This document shows, piece by piece, positions 24,704 to 37,700 of a stretch of DNA of 64,000 nucleotides; position 1 is the first letter of the stretch; every line of letters starts with the position of its first letter. A program made the translations under genes and the position numbers. Source of the stretch: Temnothorax longispinosus (taxonomy: Eukaryota > Arthropoda > Insecta > Hymenoptera > Formicidae); contig NC_092364.1 of assembly GCF_030848805.1 (NCBI RefSeq), forward strand, positions 3,596,001-3,660,000, written 5' to 3'. The notes beneath the pieces were generated by a model, which saw nothing but the letters and a program-made list of their open reading frames with translations, was not told the origin of the DNA and did not search any database.

Positions 24704-26065
24704 GCTAAATTCTAATCAAACTTCGATTAGCTAGCGATCTCATCGAGCAACTAATTGTAAGATAACTCTTGTTAAAACGAATATAACATTTTTCTATTGT
24801 CGTGGAGAAGACTAAAAATTAAGGGAAGAAAGATTATATTATAATATTATAACGAGTGTCAGAGAATATTTTTCAGAGTTAGAAATTTTGCTGCAAGCGA
24901 TTTTGTCAATCAAACTGATCATCGATCAAATAAATCTTTCGAGTTCGCCGATCAGATAAATCTTCGGTCGAAGTCGTCTCACGTGAGGCTACTCTGGCCA
25001 CTTAAAGCAATGCGTATACCAACGATAACCCTTTACCTGAAAAAACAAAAATGTGTTTCATATCAATGCAACTTTATCGCGTCAATTAAATAAATAGCCG
25101 TCGCCGTGTTCTTCGCGGGCACAGTGCTATCGGCGGTTATACGAAGCAATTGGCTCAATTACCCGTCTCCACGCGAGTTTAATCTATTCGCTTCAACTCG
25201 TTTCTCTCGAGGCACTCGTGTTGTTCGTCCGTAACGACTCGTCGCTTCCTCGCCAACAATTTCGACTACAACCGGCTTGAAACGGACATTTCCCGACAAT
25301 GTCGACGTAAATATCGATGTTGCACAATTTATTTTGGTTTTGATAAGTCCGTCCTTCTCGCGCCTTCCGCACCTCTTTTTCCCGTAGTGAAAACGTGGCG
25401 AATGCGAGAAGCACGGACGAGTGGATAAAGTGTGGCACGCAACGCGTGAAAAAGTAGACGTATTACGTCCGTTCCTTTTAATCGCGCTCTTTCGCAATCT
25501 TCTTAGATTCTCTCCGTTTCTCTTTTTCTTCAAGTCTTGACTTTTCACTCTCGAGATCGTCTAGAAGTCCTAGACAATCGGCTACACTTGCACTTCCTGT
25601 GTTTGGCTGCAAACAGCTGTTTTTATTTCGAACGCAGAAAGTGCAAGTGTAGAAAAACAAACTTCATGTTTTTAATAATGATAACAACTGATAACAGCTT
25701 TATTGTTTATGTTTCAATTAATATGGTCGAGTATTTATAAAGAATCCTATTACTCGCGTATTCTTGTGCCAGAAATTTCACGTCACAAATTAACTTACTT
25801 ATATCCTTTATGCTGTTTTTTTGACGTTATGTTGCGTTTTGTAAAACTTATATATATTTTGTTTGTATTAATGCCACGCAATACATAATTCCCATTGATT
25901 GGAATGATCAAGGGTATTGAAAACTCCAACTCTAAAGAGCACTCTAATTAAAACAGATGATAATGGTCAATATAAATAAATCAGGAGTATCATTCTTGAC
26001 GCATGTTTGTATATCTACGTACTGAGCATTAATAATTAGTTTTTAGACCTTTTACAAAATGTGTA

Positions 26066-27727
26066 ATGTACAATAATCCTACTTGCAGGGAAGCTGAAAG
26101 CTGCGCGAGTGTGACTGTTGAGAAGGTGACACCCGTTTACGGCCTTTCCGAGGGCCCTCATTGGGACGAGCGTACTCAGAAGTTATATTTTGTTGATATA
26201 TATAATCAGTATATACGCAGACTAGACCCAGCAACAGGTGTTGTGACCAGCGCACACATAGGTAAGAGCATGAGTTTCTCCTTTACGAGCACTTAATGTT
26301 CTATTGAATTTATAAGCACACATTTATAAGAGGTTCCGCAATGTTCTTTCAGCACATGGGACTGTCAGCGTTGTCGTACCTGTGGATGATTCGACTGACC
26401 AACTTGTAGCAGGTGTGGGAAAAAATGCTGTTCTTCTTACGTGGGACGGAAACAGCGATCAGTCGGAGGTACCGGTCAAACCGTTGACTTCGCTTGAATC
26501 TGCTCGGGCTCAAACAAGAACCAACGATGGAAAGGTGGACTCAGCTGGAAGATTTTGGATCGGTAAACTGAAAACGTTTGCTTAATAGAACTGAAACGCA
26601 CGATTAATAGAAATGCGATTTGTTCATCTGAAATGACTGACGTTTTGTATAGGTACTATGGCTAACGAAATCGATGGACAGATAGCTCCCAATCAAGGAA
26701 CATTATATCGCGTTGACAACGATCGTAAGTTTGTGAAGGAAATATCGCCTGTTTCAATAAGTAACGGATTGGCATGGAATATTGAAGATGACACCTTCTA
26801 TTATATTGACTCACCTACACGCGTGGTTGCGGCGTATGATTACGATCCAATTGATGGGAAAATATGTAAGGTTTATTACATATTTTCATTGGAGTTCTTA
26901 ATTTTTTATTATATTGTATGAAGTGTGCAAGCATACATCATATGTAACTAAAAATTTATAGTAATCATGAGGCATAAGATTCAAAGATAGAATTTAGGGA
27001 TTGTAGATGCTTATGCTATATATTTTTTGTTTTAGCTAATAAGAGGATTGTGTTTGACCTTAACAAGACTGATTTCAAAGGGTTACCCGATGGAATGACC
27101 ATAGATACAGATGGTAATCTTTGGATAGCGCTATTTGGTGGACAACATGTAAGTATATAAAGCGACAAATTTAAAGATTGACGAATTATTGTTTGTAACA
27201 TTATAGAATTCCAGAGTAACTCACGAAATTGATCAAGTCATATCATCGTTACGAATTTCTTTTGAAAATTCATAAACGAAGATATCTATAGCACAGTCAT
27301 AGAAATTTGTTTGTTTATATATTAGGTTGATAGGTCGTTTTCGTCGAATCATGCATATATAGTTTAAATTTTATTATAAAAAAAAATAACTTCCATTGAA
27401 GGAAAAATGATTATTTCTGGCAGTACAATCTGCGACAAAGTTAAAGTCATAAAATTATTAGAATCTTGTAATCCATAAAAGTGTTTTATTTAGGTTATTC
27501 AAGTGGATCCGAAAACGGGAAAAGTATTACGCAAAATTAAGCTTCCGGCTGAAAACGTGACCAGTGTCGCGTTTGGCGGTCCACTTCTGGATACTTTGTA
27601 TGTGACCACATCGGGCTATAATTTAACTGCAGAGCAACGTAAAAAGACTCCTGAAGCTGGTGCTTTATTCGCCGTGAAAAACTTGGGAGTTCGCGGATTT
27701 CTCGCAAATTCGGTTACGTTGAACTAA
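26066..27727 (+). CDS. Regucalcin / SMP-30 family protein, copy 2
   Basis: Five exons: 26066-26261, 26353-26562, 26653-26865, 27036-27148 and 27494-27727. Exon lengths are identical to copy 1, giving 321 aa. All four metal-site motifs are conserved (LSEGPHWD, RTNDGKVDSAG, SNGLAWN, LPDGMTID). Differences from copy 1 are scattered single substitutions, for example N to H early in exon 2, L to P in VPVKPL, and F to Y with T to S in YYIDSPTRV. Poly(A) signal AATAAA at 27818-27823. The same start-codon uncertainty applies as for copy 1. Both copies look functional, so this is a recent gene-dosage or subfunctionalising pair. Confidence 0.9.
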
Positions 27728-28023
27728 AAAAAAAAAATATATTAATACAAAAAATAGATTTGAAAGCACATCACGCTTCTTGCAAAAATTTATGTATTCC
27801 TAAATTTTATATCGTTGAATAAAAATTATTAAACATCGCTTTTAAAAAGTAGAGGAACTGTGCCTAATATCGCCCTTTTTCCTAATTCCGCACCCTACTG
27901 TCAAATGCTACTTTTTTGTTTTCCTTGAGAAAAAATAGTTAAACTTTGAACACATTCATGCCATGGAGATCACATTACGATAATTCTAGAAAAAAATAAT
28001 GCGGTTTAGTTATATTAGGTCTG

Positions 28024-28135
28024 TTTTCTATTGCAGAACTGGCTGCACTAGTTCAGAGTTTATCTTTTTTGCTCCACATTGGAAGGAAAAAGATAAACTT
28101 TATGAACTAGTGCAGCCAGTTCAGCAATAGAAAAA
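28024..28135. repeat. Long hairpin, MITE-like
   Basis: Inverted arms of about 45 bases. The left arm runs from TTTTCTATTGC through GAACTGGCTGCACTAGTTCA to GTTTATCTTTTT; the right arm reverses it, ending GCAATAGAAAA. The loop is about 17 bases, around GCTCCACATTGGAAGG. It is present in unit 2 and reduced to a 44-base palindrome in unit 1. Confidence 0.8.
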
Positions 28136-29270
28136 ACTCATTGTTATAGGAGTTAAGTAATTTAATTTTAGGTTTTAGGTATATAAAACTTGTGTGAAAA
28201 AGAAAATTGCTAAACGGTGAAATAACGAAAATGATAACAAGAGAAATTTATAGTTCTTAGATACCAAATGCCCTTTTAATACCAGAGGTAAGTTACGAAC
28301 ACACAAACACATAAATTATGTTTAGAAAACGTTCAAGTTTATTGAAGCGCTAATTACATTAGATTATTGTACACGTAGAAAAAAGTGTCGTCATTATAAA
28401 GTATATGCGGTAGAAAAATAATGTTTTCTTATGCGGAAATGCCTTAGTAGAATTAGTGAAAAAGCAATGTGTTATTTTATTTTCATCTGTGAACATACTA
28501 AATTAATTAAATTATATCTTTCATTAATGAGAGGTATGTGTATAACCGAAACTTCATAATTAAATAAAAGTCTTTTGGATTGTTTACCTAAACTTAATAT
28601 CTTACGATTAATAACGTTAGAAAGCGCATAATAAAGTTCCACTGTACCTCTCTAAGAATGATAAGATAATTCTGAAAAAGAACGATCGATTTTGACACGT
28701 AAATTTTGTTTCTTAGAATTTTTATATCCTCCAAAGAGGATTAGATATACTTAAACATAACTAATTAAAAGAATAATTAACGCTAGGCTTTGTATTGCAA
28801 CAAAAAAGTTTTTACAGTAAAGAAATAAAAGTTAGTAAGAAATAAAACTCATATATACAAAAGTTAGAATAATTTTGTCACAAATAATACTATAATTTAC
28901 CGCTAATATAAAAATTTTAAAGGAAAACAAATTTAATATATATTATATAAATTAGTATCAATATCAATTCATTGCATTAGAATTCGGTAGACGATTTTAC
29001 ATGCAATTAGTTTCAGCGTTTAATAAACCGAAGAAGAAATTATACGAAACGCATGTAAAACACATAACATAGCTAATGCGGTGAAGTAACTTCATTTCTA
29101 CTGAAATACTATTGCAATTGCCATACAATGTTATCTCAAGGTAAGAAATTAATTAATATTATCAAGTAGATAACTTTGCAAATATTCCTTGAAAAAAGAA
29201 AAAACATATTACACATATATATATATTACGCAAAATAAATGTCTGCGCACGTGGCTTATTTGAGCGATTC

Positions 29271-31668
29271 TTAATCGTCCAACGTTATAATTTCGACATT
29301 ATCAGCAAGGAGTTTATCCTGTGTCTTCTTGTTCGAAACATTAGCGGCTTTTCCCCTGGATATATCGTACATGGACATACAATCAGCGGTGGCCGACGGC
29401 CTCAAGGTCTCTGGGACCTTCGGCGGCACTACACTCACAGAAGATGACAGAGTTTTCGTATAATCAATGCTAGGCTTTAATGGCGCCTTCTGCTGCGGTA
29501 TTATCTCCAGGTGCGAGTGCTGTTGTAACTGCGACAGCATCGAAAGTGCCTCGACCGAGCTGCCGGGGGGGAATGAAGCCGGTAACGAGCTCGGCACCTC
29601 CATCGCCGTAGGCGGTTTCGGCTTGCTGATAGATTTCTTGTAGCTATGATATTTAGCGCTCGCGGCCGCCGCCGCCGCCGCCTTAATACCGCCGGGCTGC
29701 GAACCGACAGGGCTTACCGAGATGCCGCTTAATTCTGGAGGTATAAAAGGCGGTTGCGACATCGCGGCGGAACTCGTCGGTATCGCATTTAGTAGATTTG
29801 GAAAATTGCCAGACATCGGGACTGGCATGCCCGTCACCTTGGCCGACGATTTCGCCTTCCTCACGGGGTGATTCTGCACGTTCGTTTGCGTCGAGTAAGG
29901 TCGCTGGGAGTTCTTCTTCGACAATAATTTGTGCTGCAGCGACGTACCGGAACGTGACACGTTCGGTAAGTTCATGGGCAATGCTTGCTGCTGTTTCATG
30001 ATCACCGGCGCGCCCATGGATGTGTGGGCAACGTGCGGCATGGCCACGGTCGGATTTGTCGTCACGGTACTACCGCTAGTCTTCAGAGGCGAGTGCGACA
30101 ACGACGGATTGTGCGCGGGTTGCGGCTCCGTCAACGATTTCGAGACCCGTATCTGCGGCGCGCCCATCTGTTTCGGCGGACTGCTCTTCACTTGCTGAAT
30201 AATGGATGGCTTGAGCAGGGACACCTGCGCCGATGGGTTGGACGAGTGTAATACCGGTTTCGTTGGCGATATCTGTAGCGATTTGGGAATGTGGACGGGT
30301 AATACCGGTTCGATCTGCGCGCCTGGTTGCTTGCCGAGCTGCTTCACCTTGTGATGAGGCTGCTGGCTCATCGAGGTGCTAACTGGCGTTATAGATATGC
30401 TAGGTCGGTCTTTCGTTAGTGACATAGTCGTGCTAGTCTTGGCCGCCGCTTGATGGTACATGGGGGTCGGTCGCGAGGTCGACACTGTAGAATTACTTAA
30501 ACTCAGTAGTTGTTGCACCGACGCTGTCATAGGATCTAAAGAACCTTTCATACTATTCAAATTAGCGATGTTACTCGAAGTATTGACGTTAGAGCTGGAT
30601 GTACTCATTGTCGAAACATTGCTGATGCTGGTTATGGTAGTACCAGGATTGTTTAAGCTAGTGAGATTGGTTAACGACGACAGGTTGTTCTGATACTGTC
30701 TAAGGATGTCTTGATAACTTCCTACTTGATTTAAGTAGGTCATAGCTGTTAGTGGATCCATCATATTGCTGCTTAGTCCGCTGGCCAGTAGAGCCGATAG
30801 CATGTTCGGATCGACCAATGGGCTCATGAAATAAGGATTTATCATAGAACGATTCGGTCCGGATGCACCCATGTAGTTCGTGAAGTTACTCTTGGAACCG
30901 AACTGACCCATCACGTTGCCTTGTTGTAGAGCGTTCAAGTATTTGTTAACATTGGGCGGACGTCCCCTTGGACGTCCGGTAGACGTTAGATTTCTATGCG
31001 GCTTGCGATTCTGCAACGTTTGCGGGGACGTTGAGTTGACCGGCACTTGTGGCACGGGCGTCTGCAACAAAAAATATTAATTTGATAATAATTTAATTAC
31101 GATCGTGATATTGACAATCGCAATGATAAGGCGGTAACAGCGATTTATTTACCGAGATAGTAGAGGCGACCTGTAGAGGTGGCATGTGAGAGCTATTGCT
31201 GTTGCTAGTAATAGATGCGATTTTGTTTGCTTGTATCTGACGTTGACAACACTTAATAGCGATCTCCAAGATGTTTCCTTCCAAGTTCTATAAACAATAA
31301 ACGTGCGAGTATTAACATTTGAAATTGTCGCGACTATTATTTAATAACTGTTATAAATACAAGTAAGAAATAATAGTTTATAATCGCTTGACTCCTTGAA
31401 AAGTCATTTTTCAATGAAATAAAGACACAAATAACATAACATTTTACGACATGGTACGATTGTAATAATATTATATTATTGGTGAACATATTTTATTTTA
31501 TGTATTTTGCAAATACGTCATTTGTGTGTTATTGCTAGTATTATCTATAAAATCAGTTATGCGAATGTAAAAAAAAAGATTAACACCGGGCAAAAGGAAA
31601 GATAAGATCTGATAACAGATAAGATTCAAGATGAGATACACATGTGTATATATATATATATACATATC

Positions 31669-31702
<34 letters not shown>

Positions 31703-34700
31703 ACTTCCGCTGTTTTAAAGCTATATGTAAAGTGTATTCGCACAGATAGCGCTAATTCCGATAGCGATTATTAACAAAAGTATATTTTCTAAGATTTACT
31801 ATACTTACTTTATTGTCTATATACATCTTGTATGTATCCGTCAATAATGTTGCGAATGATTGTATAGTCGATTCTTTGCCCTGAAAATGTTTCTGGACAA
31901 GTTGATATATTTCATATACATCAAGTAGTACTTGTGTTCTAGCGTCCGTTCTAATAAGGTGCACGCTGTCAATTGTGCTTATCGAGCCCATCGCCTGAAC
32001 TCTGCTCCTGAGCGACTGTTGACAAAGTGTCAGAGCTTGTCGGGATAATTGTTCTCTTTCAGAATCACGTAAGTATTTCCTAGATGCAGAAAAAGATCAT
32101 GTATTATATCATCCATTTTCTCTTATTACATAATTCTGTCTTGCTATCCTGAGTCAGAAGCGTAAATAACATGATCTAAATTTAAAGCTATGTTTTTAAA
32201 TTTAATTAATCTTACTTGTCTGAATCAGGAGTCTTTCCGAGCTGTATGCATAGTTGCATTAACATTCGGCTATCGTTGCTTTCTTTTAACACTTGCATAA
32301 GTAACGTTACGCATTTCGACATGTGTGAAGCGAAGCTTCCAGGTCTGTCAATTTCATTAACTGGAATGTGCCACACCCCCTATAACACAAATGTTATTTT
32401 TAAAGAATATTTGTACAATGTCATATCATTAATATGAAAAAAAGTCCTTGTTTCAACGGTTTTAATAACATATTAATTTCATACATAATTACAGGTCTTA
32501 TCAGATAATTAAAGGAAAATGGCTATAATTCGTGCTATATCTAAAATTATGATAATACTGTATGTACTTTGTTCCACCATCAGGTAATAATTAAATAATT
32601 ATTTGATTACTTTTTATAATCTACCGCAAATACTAAAATAGGTAAAAGGTTTCTACTGCTATACTGCTTTGCAAATTTTTTAATGAATAAGATGTTTGCA
32701 TGCGAATAATATTTTGCAATAAAATAATATTGGAATATATATAGAAGTCCCTTTTGTAAAATAGTCAAAAGTATAGTACTACACCAAGAAAAATAGTGAT
32801 AGATACAGATCCTGGAGGAGATGATGCTCTGGCAATAATGCTGGCTGTCATGCACGAGGCTCAAACTCGTGAAATCGAAATTCTAGCTATAACTGGCACA
32901 TATGGCAATACCAATATAAAAAATGTAGAAAAGAATTTATTAAAAATCTTAACAGTTGCTAACAAAGAAGTGAGTATTTAACAACTAAATATTTTTAAAT
33001 ATATATATTCAATTTTTTTACAATTTATAGATAATATTTAAAGATCTCGTACAATACCTATGTATGTAATTATAATTATTTTTTCAAAACTTGGTAGGTA
33101 CCCGTATATATTGGCTCCAAAAAACCATTAATAAATGAATATGAAGATGATGGTTACTTTGGTAAGGATGGATTTGGAGATTTTAATTTTACCAAAAAGA
33201 TAACTGCAAAGGTCGACAGATCGAAACACGCTTCTGTGGCGCTTGTAGACTTAGTGAAACAATATCCAGGTATAATTACTTTTATTTAAAAAAATTGCTC
33301 ACGATACTAGAGCTTTATTAATTTAACATATATAATTTCTCTATTAATTTAATATATATGTTGTAAATATCCAATTTTTTTTATAGGTGAAATAACTGTA
33401 GTCACTCTTGGACCTTTAACAACAATTGCTACAGCAATTGCATTAGAACCCAATTTTCTACACTTAACCAAGCAACATATAATGATGGGAGCGAACATCA
33501 AAAGGAATGAAGCTGAATTTAATTTTAAGCAAGATCCAGAAAGTGATTGGATTGTGTTAAATAATACCAATAAACCTAGCATTATACTTCCGATAGACAC
33601 AGTACATTCTCATGCCTTTTCAAAAGTAATATATCATAATATCTACAAATATATCTGTAAGCATTTGAATTTTATATTGATCTTTAAATAATGGAACTTT
33701 TTTTTTTATTTAAACAGGATGAGTATAGAAGCCTTTACAAAAGTATGGATAATTCTATCGCAAGCTTTTTGTATCAAGCTGAAAGAAAGGCTTTAGAAAA
33801 ACAAAATAATACGTGGCTGCCAGCGGATGGTATCACCATGGCAATTGCACTACAACCAGATATAATAATGCGATCTTTTAAAACTAATTTAACTCCGGTA
33901 CTTGTTGGTGATGCAAGAGGTTCAGTTGTGGCAAATTCTGATAGCCAGATACATAATGCAAATGTTATAGAATATTTTGATAAAGCTGCATTTAAACGTT
34001 TAATATTAAAATTACTTTCTAAATGATTTAAATTGGGCATTGACTTAATTGACAGGTCATTATCGTATTATTCTAAAGTAACTTTTAATTTCATATACTA
34101 TGTGTGTACACATACGTATGTATGTATCATGCACGTAAAGAATGCTTACATCATAAAATTATAAGAATACTTACATTAAAAAAGTTGGTACTTCTTCTCT
34201 CGGCAAAAAGTCCTTGAAAATTTTGTCCGGGATAGAACTGACAAGTGTATGTCCCTAATAAGAGGTCCTTGCATTTTACGGTATCCTTCGCTTTTTTGTT
34301 GTTAAAGAAGAAGTGTGAAAGTCTATAAAATGACTTGTGATGTTCTGTGAACCTTAATATACACTGCTCCAAGCCAGCTAAGCAATACGCAATTAATGTT
34401 GCCACTTCTTCTTCTGGCATCTGTTCTTCTAGAGTTCAAAATATAAATATCAAATGTAAGTTTATAATTTTTGTGCACTAATAAAATATGATACTTGCAA
34501 ATTAAATAATTAATTTATTTCCATAATAATGAGCAATAGTATACTTTACCATTCTCTACACTATTAGGCTCCTTCTTCTTTTTGTCCGCGTCGCTGTCGA
34601 CAGATTCACTATCACTGTCGCTAGAACTATCGCTGTCAGAACTATCATCACTACTGCTAGATTCCTCGCTACTACTAGAGCTCGAATTATTTGTCTCCGT

Positions 34701-37700
34701 AGTCGTAGTTGTGGTTTGCGTAGTAGTGGTGCTTTCCTGAGAGCCTCTTCTACTTAAAGTCATTTCTTCATTCGCTTTGGCTTGCGCTTTTCTTCTCTCT
34801 TCTATTTTGTCCTTATTGTCTTTCTCCTATACATAAAAATTAATTGCACGTATCAATTAACATTAGAAATTAATTAAGTCAAATATATAAAAAGTAAAAA
34901 CATGTAACAAACTTACAGTAGATTGCAAGTCTTCGTTCTGCAACCATTTGCCATCAAATCTTCTGGTATCCTCGTCATCCGCTGAAGATTGCTGGGTTTC
35001 TTGACTAATTTCCATTGCCTGTTTCATGAGAGCATCCATTAAATCCTGTACATCATCAGTCTTACGTTCAGAATCGACTGTCAATATATTTGCCGAACTT
35101 TTCTTATTCTCCTCCGTTTTCGTCTGCGATTTCATTTTATCGGCACTCTTGTTTTCCAGCTTCTTTTTTTGCAATTTTGATTCATTGCTCTCATCACTAG
35201 ATATGATCATTATATCATCGCTCGTTTTCTCCTTTTGCGACACCATATCGCAAACTTTGGTAATTATATCATCTATTAAGGCTACGACGTCCTGCATTAA
35301 TTGTAAGTGCGAAACGCTACTTAATTTTATTCTCTTTGTATTGTCATGTGACGGTTCATCGGGAGATCTCTTACGACTTTCAGACTTTCCTAGTTCTGCA
35401 GACTTAATATCAGAGATTTTGCTCGATTTATCTATGATTTCTATCTCTTCGATACTATTCGAGCGTTGACATACTGCTACATTTTTATCTGTATCCGCTG
35501 TACTGTCGAGTTCCTTCGACACACTCTTCTCAATATCGGCGTTCTCTTCTTTTTTCTTGTCGTTAATTTTGGGCTGATACTTCATAAAGGGCCCCTCGGA
35601 GCAGTTTTTAAGATGCCAATGGAACAACTGACCTAATGACTTCTTCAGTGGCTTTCCCTCGTGTTGCTCCAAATATTTCAGTATACTTGCATGAATGCGA
35701 TAATGAACTTCTAGGGCCTCTATAGACAGATTTTGTGGGCTCTTGTGACTTATTCTACGTGGATATTGAGCGTTATTCTCATATAACAATTCACTAGCCT
35801 AAAATTAGATAGCAGTATATTAATCAGTATCAAATATTAATAAAAAAAAAGAAAGAGAAAGAATATAATAAATAAAATTATTAACCTTTGCGTAATGTTC
35901 CAAGAATACAGGAGGATCCTGATTTTTCTTCTCTGCAACTTTACCAAGCATATATTGATAAAGCCACCTTTCATCGTGCTGTATGGATGGCTCTTCAATA
36001 GTTTGACATATCCGATTAGCGGATTCAAAGCACTGATCTGCAATCTCCAGCATCTCTTCCTTTCTAGTTTCCAAAATTTCAAATCTCTCCATACTCAACG
36101 TGTCGGTCTCTTGTTTGAGCAATCGTGAACAAAATGAATGAACCATATAAACGAAATTCCCATATTCTGTCCAAATTACGGAATGACCAGGCGCCAGCTC
36201 GATAGCATGGTGATAACTCGATTGCGCCATTTTTGCCTTGTTGAGAAATTTATCCTTTCCTCTGAAATATATCAAAGACATAATAAAAAAAAACATAATA
36301 CATAAAGAGCAAAGTGAAATTTAGAAAACAATACTTACATAGGTCTATAATTGTTCAACCAAATCTCTATTATGCTACCCGTTGCCATAGCTAAACCGGT
36401 CCACGAATTTAATCCCTTTGGATATAAACACAAATCTAATAAATAATATCGGCATGCGTGTTCCCATTTATTGTTTTTGAAATAAAAGTCACCCAACAGA
36501 TAATAAATAGTGGATATCGAGTGCGGTAAAGGTTTCGTTACGCTCGGCATCTTATCTTTCGCGCCGATTATGTACGCCGTCATTTCGTCCACTATTTGAT
36601 TCGGATCGCTTTCCTGCGGAACCAATCTGATTATTCTCTTGAACAGTATCTCCGTATCCGTGGTGATAGAAAGAATTCTAGGGGACTGAAAGTTTGGCAG
36701 TTGTTTCGGCTTGTAAAAATCAAACAGCAGCTGCGCCCCGTCCCAGGTTAATTCCATTTGCGGTACTCCGTGATCCTGATACTTCGGCCGCATCTTGTTC
36801 ACTCTGTTCGGATGACCGTATAGGCAAAAGAATATCTGTTCCAAATATTTCGTGAGCCTATTCTTGATAGAAACATACAGAGGAGTTTCGAGTTGCGGTA
36901 TAATAAGATTCATAATGAAGAACAGAAGTTTCGCCTCGTTGAAACAACACCACGAGTGTCTGCCGATAAATTCATGTGCAATGAATAAAATCATGATGGA
37001 CGGTGGAATGCCGTCGTCCTCGTCATCCGATTCGGAATTATGAGAACTTTGTGATTTATTTTTATAAGGGGACTCGGTTTTTGCTCTCTCTTTATCTTCT
37101 TTGCTATTAACAAATCAATTTCATAATATATATAATAACGGTATACTATACACATTACTCGACAAACTTACTATTGTAGAATGTAATGTAATAGGATCCA
37201 AGGTAGAACAGTTTCCAATGGCATCTCCACAGCATTTTCTGGTACATCCAATTGATGACAAACAATGTGAACTAAGTTTTGTACCAATCTCGATAGACGA
37301 GATTCTGACAGATATCTTACTGAAATTATAATAAATCATGAAATTAATGTAATAATATATTACAAGAATGTCATTGGTGATAAGATAATCTTACCAATAA
37401 ATGCACTGGCTTTGATCGTACAATCTTCTAATTTTTGAAGTGCCGTTACAACAGAACTTGTCCACTTTTTCTGTTCAGTTTCGTCAGAGGAGTTCAAATA
37501 ATTCTGCCACGATTCATTCAGACAAGCCTCTGCCCAGACATAACATTCCTGAAAGTATTCAATATTATTAAAAATCTAGCGTTTTTTACGTATTTTTTTA
37601 TGATGTATATATTTATGTTATTACTTCATATTGTTGAAGTTGCCATAAGCTGTCAAGTAACATGTTTAACTGTCGAACTCTGTCGACAATATTTCCATTA

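Larger units (their letters stand above)
24704..29452. repeat. Tandem duplication, unit 2
   Basis: Second unit of the regucalcin duplication. It includes the 3' end of the intact CABIN1 gene. The upstream part (24704-26065) lacks several short stretches present in unit 1, and the 3' flank carries the long hairpin form at 28024-28135. Confidence 0.92.

Noticed and set aside
35026..35469. A 147-codon plus-strand frame inside the CABIN1 locus.
   Set aside because: It is the antisense shadow of CABIN1 exon 34917-35798, which is in frame with its neighbouring exons.
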